DNA of 57,909 nucleotides from contig SDNX01000003.1 in NCBI GenBank assembly GCA_004524545.1, positions 1 through 57,909 on the forward strand, given 5' to 3'. Position numbers and translations under genes: made by a program. The notes under the pieces were generated by a model. It was not told where the DNA came from. It worked only from the letters and a program-made list of their open reading frames with translations, and did no database searches. This document shows, one piece after another, positions 35,549 to 44,178 of the stretch. Numbering within the stretch: position 1 is the stretch's first letter; each line of letters begins with the position of its first letter. The stretch comes from Promethearchaeota archaeon. GTDB taxonomy: Archaea > Asgardarchaeota > Lokiarchaeia > Sigyniarchaeales > Promethearchaeaceae.

Positions 35549-36331
35549 ATGTTAATTTCCGTTGTGGATTCGTTATCAATAGCATTATATTTTGTGATAA
35601 TCGGGTATATGTTTCTCTTGTTCTGTTACTTTATGTTCATTCGGTTCAGAAAAACAAAGAAACTGTATTGGTTTTATTTTTCATTATTCTTCCTCTTCTT
35701 ATTAGTGAGTAGAGCTCTCTTCATAGTGTATGATTATTATATGAAAATTTGGATACTCGACATTAGATATAATGGATCAAATTTGCCAATAGTAATCTAC
35801 AGATTAGCATCCTTCACTGGATATGCTGCTGCAGGAATGGTTGTCGGAATACTTGCCACGTTGTTATTCACAAAGGAGAACAAATTGCATAAATCCATGG
35901 CATACCTCTTACCCGCTGCAGTAATTCTAATTGCTAGTATGATACTGTGGTTACCAGCAGGATACGTTGTAGATCCAAAATACTATTGGTACGTTCTAAA
36001 TATTGCCGAAGCTCCTGTCGAAATTATTCCTTCTCCAATTTTTGGAGACACTTACCCCGCTGGACTGTTCTACTTGAATTATATCGGGTTACCAATTCTC
36101 AATTTTGCGTTACCATGCATATTTTTCTATTTAGCTGCAAAATCAGTGGGAGTAATCCGTAAGTCGTCTTTATTGAACGGATTGGGGCTAATCATATATT
36201 ATATTGGTAGATCCATTCAGCCCTTATTAAAATTTGGGGAAAACGTGCTGGTACAAGCGTTTGTTCCAGCAATTATTATTCTTTTTGGGCTCATTTTGAT
36301 CGCTCTTGCAAACTTCATGCTCCAATCTTAG
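35549..36331 (+). CDS. polytopic membrane protein, about seven helices
   Basis: A 260-residue membrane protein with about seven hydrophobic helices (for example residues 5-30, 38-60, 85-105, 120-138, 180-200, 205-220, 230-255) and short polar loops. I do not recognise a family. ATG at 35549 is chosen over GTG at 35540. It is divergent from the surface-protein operon, separated by about 196 bases; a shared role at the cell surface is possible. Confidence 0.65.
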   Translation: MLISVVDSLSIALYFVIIGYMFLLFCYFMFIRFRKTKKLYWFYFSLFFLFLLVSRALFIVYDYYMKIWILDIRYNGSNLPIVIYRLASFTGYAAAGMVVGILATLLFTKENKLHKSMAYLLPAAVILIASMILWLPAGYVVDPKYYWYVLNIAEAPVEIIPSPIFGDTYPAGLFYLNYIGLPILNFALPCIFFYLAAKSVGVIRKSSLLNGLGLIIYYIGRSIQPLLKFGENVLVQAFVPAIIILFGLILIALANFMLQS

Positions 36332-36458
36332 CCAACATATTTACCTTCTTTTATCTATTAGAAATAAAAAGAAAAATGCTTAGATCATCTCATGCATTTT
36401 TTGAGGTGGAAAATTAAGCAGTGTTATTAATATTACATAACTGGAGTTGTACGTAAAA

Positions 36459-38087
36459 ATGTCGATTCATGGTAACCAAAAGTTTCTACCGTTTATGAAA
36501 TCCAACACTGGACCACTAATAGATTCACCAGGAGACTATGTGATTGGATTTAAAATGTTGTTAGATCAGATACAATCTGGAGAAAGTTTTGTTTCTTTCT
36601 CAAGATTGGCTTGGCCATTGATTGTGGTGGCGGGGGATTCATCTTCACACATCGTGTTTGATGATGTTGGTATCTGCAATTTAAATGTTAAAATCAATAA
36701 TCCACCTCGACAGGCAATTATTGGACACATTCTAAGAAATATTGAAAACCGCACACATGACGAAATTTTAGATCTCATTCAGGATATTATTTTGTATACG
36801 GAAAGAGGTTGTAATTTCAAACTGGGAGAAATTAAAGAAGAAGCTACAGAGGAATACAAGGATATATTTATTGAAGGAATGATGAATCCAAGCTTAATTG
36901 ATGGATTAGCAAAAATAATCAGCTCTCTCCGGATTGAGTCATTGGGTAATTATGCATTACTAGAAAGCCAATATTCCGTAGAAAAAGCTTTAGATTTTTC
37001 AGAATTATTCCGACATTACATTAAAGAAACGAATGGGGATAAAATTCGCTGGAATGATCTGCGATCTCTACTTGAAAAACCTTTCAATGATTGGCAAACC
37101 GAGCTACGAGTTCAGACGAAGGATGAAGAATTGCGATTCAAATCAGAAATTGCAAAGGAAATGAATTCAATCACAGCCGAAAGTGTGGAAAACAGTCTTA
37201 AGCAACTCCACAACCATCTTGATATTGTGAGTCTACAGGAGAAAAAATCAATATTAGAGAAAGTTGGGGGATTTTTCTTTCCAATAAATGAGTTATTTAT
37301 GAATGGATCTCAAGGCCTGAAAATGTTCTTAGATACCGATTATTTCAAGAAACAACCAGTAGATAGAGCAATTCTCAATGCTACAAAACAATTAGATATT
37401 TTAGAAAAAGTCCAGCATGAAATTGGAGTAAAAGTTCAAGTGTTACGTCAAAAAATCGAAGAAAAATCTAGTGAGATAGAAAAAATCGACAAACGTATTC
37501 AGAACGAATACAAGGATAAAGAATTTGAATTAAAGAAAAATCTCTCTGAACGTAATGCGCGAGTTAAGAGATTAACAGAAGAAAAAGACGTACGAATTAA
37601 AGAATTAGAGAACCTAAACACAAAACTTACTGAAGATCTTAAGGAAATCCAAGCTATCATTCTGAAAAAAATGGAAGCGTGCGATAAAGACAAACATACA
37701 ATACTAAAATGGGGTCTGGAGGATCGTATTTCGAATATTTCCACACCTGTTATTCGGATATTCATGCCGGTTTTTGCAGGATTATTAAAAAATAAGCGTG
37801 GAAATGAACGAATTGTATTTGCTTTCCCAGGTCTCGTAGATTCAAATCTTGCTGTTACCCCGTTAAGTGAGGGTTTTGTGGATTTAAATAAGAAATTGGC
37901 GAAGGTAATAGATGATGACATGAAAACTCGTAGTAATTTCGAGTTTACAATCGAAAAAATGAATCTATTTAAATTAGAAGGGATTGATACCCTTATGCGA
38001 GATGGGTTTGCCTCTCTAAAAATTAAGGGATTAGCAAATGATCGTCTTGAGCAGAAGTATATGGAAGAATTAAAGAAATTATTGTGA
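36459..38087 (+). CDS. coiled-coil protein of unknown function
   Basis: A 542-residue cytoplasmic protein. Residues 1-130 form a mixed domain (LIVVAGDSSSHIVFDDVGIC, PRQAIIGHILRNI), the middle (about 300-410) is a long coiled coil rich in Lys and Glu, and the last 130 residues form another domain (TPVIRIFMPVFAGLLKNKRG). ATG at 36459 is chosen; a TTG four codons upstream is an alternative. Its last 9 bases overlap the convergent TPR gene. No known family is recognised. Confidence 0.7.
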   Translation: MSIHGNQKFLPFMKSNTGPLIDSPGDYVIGFKMLLDQIQSGESFVSFSRLAWPLIVVAGDSSSHIVFDDVGICNLNVKINNPPRQAIIGHILRNIENRTHDEILDLIQDIILYTERGCNFKLGEIKEEATEEYKDIFIEGMMNPSLIDGLAKIISSLRIESLGNYALLESQYSVEKALDFSELFRHYIKETNGDKIRWNDLRSLLEKPFNDWQTELRVQTKDEELRFKSEIAKEMNSITAESVENSLKQLHNHLDIVSLQEKKSILEKVGGFFFPINELFMNGSQGLKMFLDTDYFKKQPVDRAILNATKQLDILEKVQHEIGVKVQVLRQKIEEKSSEIEKIDKRIQNEYKDKEFELKKNLSERNARVKRLTEEKDVRIKELENLNTKLTEDLKEIQAIILKKMEACDKDKHTILKWGLEDRISNISTPVIRIFMPVFAGLLKNKRGNERIVFAFPGLVDSNLAVTPLSEGFVDLNKKLAKVIDDDMKTRSNFEFTIEKMNLFKLEGIDTLMRDGFASLKIKGLANDRLEQKYMEELKKLL

Positions 38088-39017
38088 TTTTTCTTTTTCC
38101 TTTTTACCTACGTCCACAGCTTGCTGCAATTCCTCTTCTGAAGCTCCCAACGTAAGCAGAACCATTTGATTTTTTTTTATTTCATCTTCTATCCCTAAAA
38201 ATGCAGCCATGGATAGAGCTTGCAGATATTCTTTCTTAGCTGATGGTATATCTCGCAGTTGGAAAAAAGTTTCGGCTACCAAAACGATACCTTGATAGAT
38301 TTTAAGGTTGTTTTCCGATTTGATGGCATAATTGACTGCTTGTTTAAAACTCGAAAGAGATTCATTGTATTGTCGAATTTTACTATATGCAATCCCAATA
38401 TCAAGATAAGTGTTTGAAATTTCATCATCTGCAGCCATGTCTAATAGAATTTTCAAGGCTTTTTTCTCAATTTCGATTACCATATCCCATTCTTGTTGCT
38501 CTCTATAATGACGACTTATCATGGTAATAATTTCCATATAATTATCAATATCCCCCAATTCAACACAAATTTCCGCTGCATCAGATAATAATTGAATACT
38601 TTCTTCATATTGTCCGGTTTTTTGAAATGCAATTCCCAATCCTTTCTTGGATATCATCATTTCCTTATTGAAAGTGTCAGTCTGGAGTAATTCAATTGAT
38701 TTTTTATAGTAGGGAATTGCTTGTGTGTAGCTGAGTCGTGCTAGATACATGGATGCAATAATACCATTCAGGTGTGCGATCTTTTGTTGATCTCCCAACT
38801 CCTCAGTCAGAGATAGGGCGATTAAAAATTCTTGCAATGATTGATCGTACAATTGAGGGAGATCTGAGTATAAATACCCCAAAGTTAAATGTAAATCGAT
38901 TACTTCTACTCGTTCTTCACTATATCCTCGTTTCAAGTGAGGAAACGAGTCAATCTCTTTACGAATTTTATCGATGAGAGCAATTCGTTCTTTTTCTTCT
39001 TCACTCTTATGGCGCAT
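38079..39017 (-). CDS. tetratricopeptide-repeat protein
   Basis: A 312-residue helical protein composed of about seven TPR hairpins (for example LHLTLGYLYSDLPQLYDQSL, IIASMYLARLSYTQAIPYYK, GLGIAFQKTGQYEESIQLLS, DIGIAYSKIRQYNESLSSFK) and a short charged C-terminus. It has no enzyme domain and should be a protein-binding scaffold. It converges with the coiled-coil gene, with an overlap of 9 bases, and the next gene upstream on the other strand is AmrS. Confidence 0.88.
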   Translation of the reverse strand: MRHKSEEEKERIALIDKIRKEIDSFPHLKRGYSEERVEVIDLHLTLGYLYSDLPQLYDQSLQEFLIALSLTEELGDQQKIAHLNGIIASMYLARLSYTQAIPYYKKSIELLQTDTFNKEMMISKKGLGIAFQKTGQYEESIQLLSDAAEICVELGDIDNYMEIITMISRHYREQQEWDMVIEIEKKALKILLDMAADDEISNTYLDIGIAYSKIRQYNESLSSFKQAVNYAIKSENNLKIYQGIVLVAETFFQLRDIPSAKKEYLQALSMAAFLGIEDEIKKNQMVLLTLGASEEELQQAVDVGKKEKEKSQ

Positions 39018-39116
39018 TGCGTGTGTCTCGAATAAGGCTTATTAAGTGGTTCAGTTCATTGTTAGTTAGGAAATGAACTGAAATATAGTTTCAGATATGG
39101 AAATATTGGTGGAAAT

Positions 39117-40223
39117 ATGAAAAAAGAAGCGGTTCTGTACGAGAAATTGGATAATAATAAGGTTCAATGTAACGTTTGTGCAAGAAGATGCATAATTAAG
39201 GAAGGTATGCGTGGGAATTGCTCCACTCGAATAAACGAAGGAGGAATTTTATATACACTTATTTATGGATCATTGATTTCCCGAGGATCAATTGATCCAA
39301 TTGAGAAAAAACCATTATATAATTATTATCCAGGGCATGATATTTTCTCGATAGCTTCTATTGGATGTAATTTCCATTGTTCTATGTGTCAGAACTGGTC
39401 TATTTCTCAATGCTATCCTAATGAAAATGGTACAAAAGCTATATGTGACGAGGGGGAATACCGAGGGCCCAATTACGAATTAGTGCAACTCTCCCCTTCA
39501 GAACTGATCAAAATCGTAGAAAAATCAGGATGTAAGTTAATTGCATTCACCTATAATGAACCTACAATTTGGCACGAATTCATAATGGATGTTGCAGAAT
39601 TAGCTCATCAGAAGAATATAAAAAATGTATTAGTAACAAACGGCTATTCCACTCCAGAAGCGTCTAAAGAACTAGTTAAGGTGATCGATGCAGCGAATAT
39701 CGATTTTAAGGCATTTACTGATGATTTTTATAAACGTATCGCGAAAGTAAAGGGGCTTCAGCCAGTTTTAGATACTGCAAAACTATGGAAATCACAGGGA
39801 CTTCATATTGAAGTAACAAACTTAATTATTCCGAATGAAAATGACAACCCTTCTGAAATTCGTAACATGTGTGAATGGATCACTGATAATTTAGGACCTG
39901 AAACTCCCATTCATTTTTCGGCTTATCATCCCGATTACAAAATGACCGACCATATGCGAACTCCAGTGGATTCTTTAGAAAATGCATATTCCATTGCAAA
40001 ACAAGTAGGATTGTATTATGTCTATATTGGGAATGTTCATAGTTCTGTTGGGAATAATAGCTTATGTTATTCTTGTAAAGAACTCTTGATTGAACGAAGC
40101 GGTTATACAATATCAAAAATCAATCTGGATGATTCTGATAGCTCCTTCAATCGCTGCCCCAATTGCGGGAAACCAACATATATCCAAGGTATGGGAAAAA
40201 AGAGGGTTGGGTTTAGCTTCTAG
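39117..40223 (+). CDS. amrS: AmrS-type radical SAM enzyme (AmmeMemoRadiSam system)
   Basis: A 368-residue radical SAM protein. The N-terminal Cys group (VQCNVCARRC and GNCSTR) precedes the cluster motif Cys84-x3-Cys88-x2-Cys91 in IGCNFHCSMCQNW, which is the AmrS/PflA-like pattern. Then follow FTYNEPTIWHEF, NGYSTPEA and the C-terminal zinc-like Cys pairs (CYSCKEL, CPNCGK). Proteins of this family are associated with Memo-like and AMMECR1-like partners; these are not in the window. Single gene. Confidence 0.93.
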   Translation: MKKEAVLYEKLDNNKVQCNVCARRCIIKEGMRGNCSTRINEGGILYTLIYGSLISRGSIDPIEKKPLYNYYPGHDIFSIASIGCNFHCSMCQNWSISQCYPNENGTKAICDEGEYRGPNYELVQLSPSELIKIVEKSGCKLIAFTYNEPTIWHEFIMDVAELAHQKNIKNVLVTNGYSTPEASKELVKVIDAANIDFKAFTDDFYKRIAKVKGLQPVLDTAKLWKSQGLHIEVTNLIIPNENDNPSEIRNMCEWITDNLGPETPIHFSAYHPDYKMTDHMRTPVDSLENAYSIAKQVGLYYVYIGNVHSSVGNNSLCYSCKELLIERSGYTISKINLDDSDSSFNRCPNCGKPTYIQGMGKKRVGFSF

Positions 40224-40288
40224 AGTGAATAATTGGAATGATTTGAACCGAAAACATATATAAAATCAAAGGAAATAGATCATAGCTC

Positions 40289-40948
40289 ATGAGTTCTCAA
40301 AACTCCATTAAAAGAAATTCCTTTAAGCGGGAACAGATTCGCAGATTTTTTTCGATCCCGACCTTCTCATATGATGAAGATGAAGAAGAAGGCAGATCTG
40401 CACAAAAAACAGAATATTCACCCCCTCCTGCAGAAGGATATCAATATGTTCAGATGAGTTTAGGTGGAGAGAATTTTACACCTGAATTTGAAGAGAAGTT
40501 ACAAAAAAGGATTTCAAGTCAGGTAAAAATTCGAAAAGCGACAGAAGATGAGATTCCATTATTAACAAAATTATACAATCGATCGTTTTTAACTGCACAA
40601 GACCCATATAGCCCAATGAAGGAGGAAGATATGCGAGATATCTTTCATTATAATAAGACTATCATTTTGATAGCTCAAATTTGGGGCACGGATGCTGGAT
40701 TTATCATAATAGATTTTGAAATTTCTGAGGATGGAAAAAAAATCGGGTATATAAGTGGCCTAGGAACACTTCCAGAATGGCAAAAACGGGGAGTTGGGAC
40801 AACACTTGGTATCGCATCTTGGGCTTATTTTAAGGAAGCAGGAGTACAAGAACTCCAATGCGAAGTGTATAAAAAAAATCTTGGTAGTTATAAACTGATA
40901 AAAGGAATGGGATTTATTGAGAAAGGGGTAAAATATTACAAATTCTAA
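40289..40948 (+). CDS. GNAT-family acetyltransferase with N-terminal extension
   Basis: A 219-residue protein. About 80 residues at the N-terminus are polar, acidic and probably unstructured (DEDEEEGRS). The GNAT domain starts near residue 86 (VKIRKATEDEIPLLTKLY) and carries the acetyl-CoA loop EWQKRGVGTTLGIASW, which matches the R/Q-x-x-G-x-G/A motif A, and the ending YKLIKGMGFIEKGVKYYKF. The substrate is unknown. It lies 65 bases after AmrS. Confidence 0.88.
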   Translation: MSSQNSIKRNSFKREQIRRFFSIPTFSYDEDEEEGRSAQKTEYSPPPAEGYQYVQMSLGGENFTPEFEEKLQKRISSQVKIRKATEDEIPLLTKLYNRSFLTAQDPYSPMKEEDMRDIFHYNKTIILIAQIWGTDAGFIIIDFEISEDGKKIGYISGLGTLPEWQKRGVGTTLGIASWAYFKEAGVQELQCEVYKKNLGSYKLIKGMGFIEKGVKYYKF

Positions 40949-41086
40949 TCATTTTTCAGCTCCCATTGAAGATTGATAATCTAGATTTTTGGAAGATTCC
41001 TAATACTTTTTTTAATACGATTGCATTTAGGGGAAAAATACCTATTATTCTATGCTAAACACTACCAAATACGAGGTAATTATTTG

Positions 41087-41947
41087 ATGACTCAAGTTAC
41101 TGAAGTTTCTTTACATGTGAAATGTCCAATTTGTGGACTAGAGAAGGATATTAACGTACCTGCATATGTATTTGAAAGCAAGCAATTTGGGGCATTGAAA
41201 ATCCAAATTCCCAAAGGAAGTGTATGTGCGGAACACCAATTTCTTATCTATGTCGATACGAAGGGTAATATTCGATCATATGAAACCTCAGATTTCCACC
41301 TACCAACTGCAATTAAACATGAAGAAAAAAAAGCCCTGTTAAAAATCACTGATTTTGTAGGTATGGTTGGAGAATTCGCAACTTTAAATGTTATTCATGC
41401 CTTGCTTTTGGATCTGCCAATCTACCTTGTTCAAACTAAATTTGACCCAGAAATGCTTGAACAAATGGAAAAAACAATCAATAATACTTTGACTGCTCTC
41501 TTACCTGGCTTCTTCAAGAATCATAATGATTTGAGAATTATCGATCGAAAAGAACTCTATGGATTCCGACAAACGGACCTTATACTAGCCATCGATCAAT
41601 TTGGGTATATTCTCATCTGCCCATGGGAAATCAACAAATTTGAGATTGAACAGGAAATACTGGAAAAAGTCTTAAAACTGGACGATTTCAAACAGCAAAA
41701 AATTATCTTTCAACAATTATTGACAACTTTTTTCCGGAAGCTCAATTATGTTGGAGATTTATTGTTGAAACAAGAAGTGATTTCTATTGATGATCTGAAA
41801 TCTGAATTTAAAAAGACATTCATGCAGAAACGAGTATCCAATTACGAAATTGAACTAATAAAAGCTGTTCTTACTCACAGATTCAAGAAAGATACTTCAA
41901 AAATTCAACAAAAAGCATTCAATAAACTCAAGGAAAGCCTTTGGTGA
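41087..41947 (+). CDS. zinc-ribbon protein of unknown function
   Basis: A 286-residue protein. The first 45 residues contain Cys-x2-Cys (VKCPICGLEK) and a Cys-x2-His (SVCAEHQF) set that could form a zinc-binding knuckle. The rest is a helical and alpha/beta mixture without recognised motifs. ATG at 41087 is preferred because a GAGGT Shine-Dalgarno lies 11 bases upstream; a TTG 22 codons earlier has no such signal. It precedes the SCP2 gene. Confidence 0.7.
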   Translation: MTQVTEVSLHVKCPICGLEKDINVPAYVFESKQFGALKIQIPKGSVCAEHQFLIYVDTKGNIRSYETSDFHLPTAIKHEEKKALLKITDFVGMVGEFATLNVIHALLLDLPIYLVQTKFDPEMLEQMEKTINNTLTALLPGFFKNHNDLRIIDRKELYGFRQTDLILAIDQFGYILICPWEINKFEIEQEILEKVLKLDDFKQQKIIFQQLLTTFFRKLNYVGDLLLKQEVISIDDLKSEFKKTFMQKRVSNYEIELIKAVLTHRFKKDTSKIQQKAFNKLKESLW

Positions 41948-42161
41948 ATGAATTCGTTTCACTGAGTAACGTAGTTTTTCATTTCTTTTTAAGTAAAATC
42001 AGATGTACTTCGATAGTGTCGTTGGTTTGTATTTCTGCAATTCGATAAAATTTAAATCTAATTTGAACCCTTTAAGAGATGATAGATAGTACATTACCAT
42101 ACATGAAACTGATACGTTTTTGCGTGTTGATGTACATTAATGTCAAGAATGGTAGATAAAA

Positions 42162-42572
42162 ATGGTTGATGAAGCATTAAAAGCAAAATTAGCGGAAAAG
42201 GTTGATGAAGGCTCCTTAACTCCAGCAGATATACCAGATTACATGGCACTTTTTGTTCAGATTTGCAACGAAAATGAGGAAGTTCAAGAAGAAGTAGAGG
42301 GATGGGATCGTACATTCCAGTTCTCCATTGAGGGTTCTGCTAACTTATGGATGAAAATAGCAGGCGGGAAATTTTCCACTGCAAGTGGAGACATACCTGA
42401 ACCAGATGTGACTCTTGAATTTGATTCTGACACAGCAGTAGGTATTTTTTCAGGCGAAATTGATGCAACTCAAGCTTACATGAACAATGAACTCAAAGTT
42501 ATTGGGGCATTGCCAGATGCAGTTAAGTTTAGAACTCTAACTGAATTAGTAAGAGACGAGTTAGAAGAATAA
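42162..42572 (+). CDS. SCP2 sterol-transfer-like domain protein
   Basis: A 136-residue single-domain protein. The family pattern is clear: an N-terminal helix pair, then a strand set (TFQFSIEGSANLWMKIAGGK, DIPEPDVTLEFDSDTAVGIF), then the helix-bearing core (SGEIDATQAYMNNELKVIG) and the end helix. SCP2 domains bind hydrophobic ligands such as fatty acyl chains or sterols. It is a single gene followed by T-rich sequence (about 42598-42611). No catalytic residues are expected. The ligand in an archaeon, which has isoprenoid lipids, is unclear. Confidence 0.9.
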   Translation: MVDEALKAKLAEKVDEGSLTPADIPDYMALFVQICNENEEVQEEVEGWDRTFQFSIEGSANLWMKIAGGKFSTASGDIPEPDVTLEFDSDTAVGIFSGEIDATQAYMNNELKVIGALPDAVKFRTLTELVRDELEE

Positions 42573-42688
42573 GAATAAAAAAATCAATATTTCTACAATC
42601 TTTCTTTTTTCACGATACAATAAGAAGAGAATTTTCTGTTTTGAGATATAAAAGATATTGATATTAAAGAATGGATTGAGATTAGGAA

Positions 42689-43600
42689 CTAAAAACGTCC
42701 CGGTGTTTTACTTTTAATATCGGGAGTTTTACTGTTGATGTTAGGAGTCTTTGATTTCATCTGAGCTTTTCGCAATAAATCTTCCAAATCTCTTTGCATG
42801 TTGTCAACTTTACGTAATTTATCATCTAATTCCTTTCTATCTTGTTTTAATCGCTTCTGTTCATCCTCCAATCGGGAGCTCTCCTTTCGCAATTGACGTT
42901 TTTCATCCTCAATAGTACGTTTTTCATTCTCGATTCGTTTATTATCATCCCTCAATCGCTCATTATCATGTTTAAGGCGATTATATTCCTTCTCTTTGTC
43001 ATCAATTCTATTCTCTAATTGCTTTGCTTTGCGTTCCAGATCAGGAATTTGTTTCTTATATGAATAATACTCATCTTCGGCTCGTTTTGCTTTTTCTTCT
43101 GCTTCGCGTTTTTTATCATTGAGTCGTTTTTCCTCACGATTTATCTTATCCTCTGCATCTCGTTTCTTTTTATTCAGATGATCTTCTTCCCTACGTTTTT
43201 TATCAGCAAATTCTTTCTGTTCATCCCTAAATTTTCTAACGGAGTAATTTATCGCATCTTCCCGACTATCCAATCGTTCTTTTTCAAGTTTTAATCCTTT
43301 ATTTTGCTTTTCTAGCCAAGCATTTTCATCTTGAAGTTTATCACGCTGTTTTTGTAAGTCTTTCATCTCTTTTTGGAATTTTTGTCTTTCTTGCTCCATT
43401 TCCTCTAATGAACGGGGATATTTCTCCATCTTCTTTAAAATTTTCTCCCATTCTTTTCGTTCGGTCTCCAACTTTCGCCTTTCACCTTCTAATCTCTCTC
43501 TTTGTCTCCGGATTTCGTTCGGGTCCACATCTGTGTTTGATCCAGGTGTTTTGGAGATTATTTCTTCGGGAGTTTTTGAATGGATTTCTTTACGTCTCAT
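42689..43600 (-). CDS. coiled-coil protein with terminal SKTP motifs next to ubiquitin operon
   Basis: A 303-residue protein made almost entirely of coiled coil (about residues 30-275; Arg, Glu and Lys rich). Its ends carry five copies of the tetrapeptide Ser-Lys-Thr-Pro: residues 8-11 and 16-19 at the N-terminus, and 283-286, 290-293 and 297-300 at the C-terminus. The C-terminal copies are spaced by exactly 7 residues. The same tetrapeptide occurs twice (7-residue spacing) in the tail of the ubiquitin-like protein encoded divergently next to it. This suggests a shared partner or a physical link; a scaffold role is inference. Confidence 0.75.
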   Translation of the reverse strand: MRRKEIHSKTPEEIISKTPGSNTDVDPNEIRRQRERLEGERRKLETERKEWEKILKKMEKYPRSLEEMEQERQKFQKEMKDLQKQRDKLQDENAWLEKQNKGLKLEKERLDSREDAINYSVRKFRDEQKEFADKKRREEDHLNKKKRDAEDKINREEKRLNDKKREAEEKAKRAEDEYYSYKKQIPDLERKAKQLENRIDDKEKEYNRLKHDNERLRDDNKRIENEKRTIEDEKRQLRKESSRLEDEQKRLKQDRKELDDKLRKVDNMQRDLEDLLRKAQMKSKTPNINSKTPDIKSKTPGRF

Positions 43601-43751
43601 ACATAATGTACAGAATTTACACTCAAAAAATTATTGAGTCAAAGTCAATCTATTTAAGGATAACATGTTTTCCGCATAAATTTTTAAATTCAAACTTGGT
43701 CATTTAGATATATTTTTTTCGACAGTAAAAAAATATCAAAGTGAAATAAAA
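43601..43751. promoter_or_regulatory. divergent promoter of SKTP coiled-coil and ubiquitin genes
   Basis: The 151 bases serve both genes. ACTCAA (43621-43626) and TTGAGT (43634-43639) form an inverted repeat with a 7-base spacer, close to the expected start site of the coiled-coil gene (TATA-like CTTAAATAG, 43651-43659 read on the minus strand). For the ubiquitin gene, an AT-rich GATATATTTT (43706-43716) lies about 40 bases before the ATG. Shared regulation of the two genes is plausible. Confidence 0.5.
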
Positions 43752-44111
43752 ATGTCAGACGAATTTGATGAAGATTTAGATGAAGAATTAGATGAACCAG
43801 AAGAAGTTGCATCTAAAACTCCAAGCGTTGCTTCTAAAACTCCAGCACCAAGAGTAGCTGGAGATGACCTATCAATTTTCCTTATGTCCACTATTGGTCC
43901 AGGAGAAAAGAAACAGAAACTTGGCATCAATACAGGAAACAGTGTTGGTGAGGTGAAAAAAACCGTTGGTAGTATTTTCGGTGTCGATCCCTCGGATTTC
44001 CATCTGAGCCATGGAGGAATTACATTGGATGATGGAAACTACATGAAAGATTATCCCCTTAAAGATGGAGATACGGTGCTATTAATCCCAGCAAGTACTG
44101 CGGGAATATAA
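43752..44111 (+). CDS. ubiquitin-like modifier with SKTP tail and non-diglycine C-terminus
   Basis: A 119-residue protein. The N-terminal 37 residues are acidic and unstructured (DEFDEDLDEELDEPEEV) with SKTP at 21-24 and 28-31. Residues 38-112 match the ubiquitin beta-grasp fold; the segment SVGEVKKTVGSIFGVDPSD aligns with the alpha-helix of ubiquitin and the following DGDTVLLI aligns with its last strand. The usual Leu-Arg-Leu-Arg-Gly-Gly ending is replaced by Ile-Pro-Ala-Ser-Thr-Ala-Gly-Ile. Removal of the last Ile would expose a single Gly, as in Ufm1 or Atg12. It is the first gene of a set with E1, E2, JAMM and RING. Confidence 0.85.
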   Translation: MSDEFDEDLDEELDEPEEVASKTPSVASKTPAPRVAGDDLSIFLMSTIGPGEKKQKLGINTGNSVGEVKKTVGSIFGVDPSDFHLSHGGITLDDGNYMKDYPLKDGDTVLLIPASTAGI

Positions 44112-44140
44112 TTATTTTTCTTTTCTTCCATTTTTTAAAT
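44112..44140 (+). terminator. U-rich tract between modifier and E1
   Basis: Three T-runs (ATTTTTC, TTTTC, ATTTTTT) lie between the modifier stop codon and the E1 start at 44179. Such oligo-U tracts can end archaeal transcription. Partial termination would give more modifier than enzyme; a secondary promoter for E1 in TTTTTTAAAT is also possible. Confidence 0.4.
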
Positions 44141-44178
44141 CAATTAAATGCCATATTGAAACCACAGAGTGACTTGAG

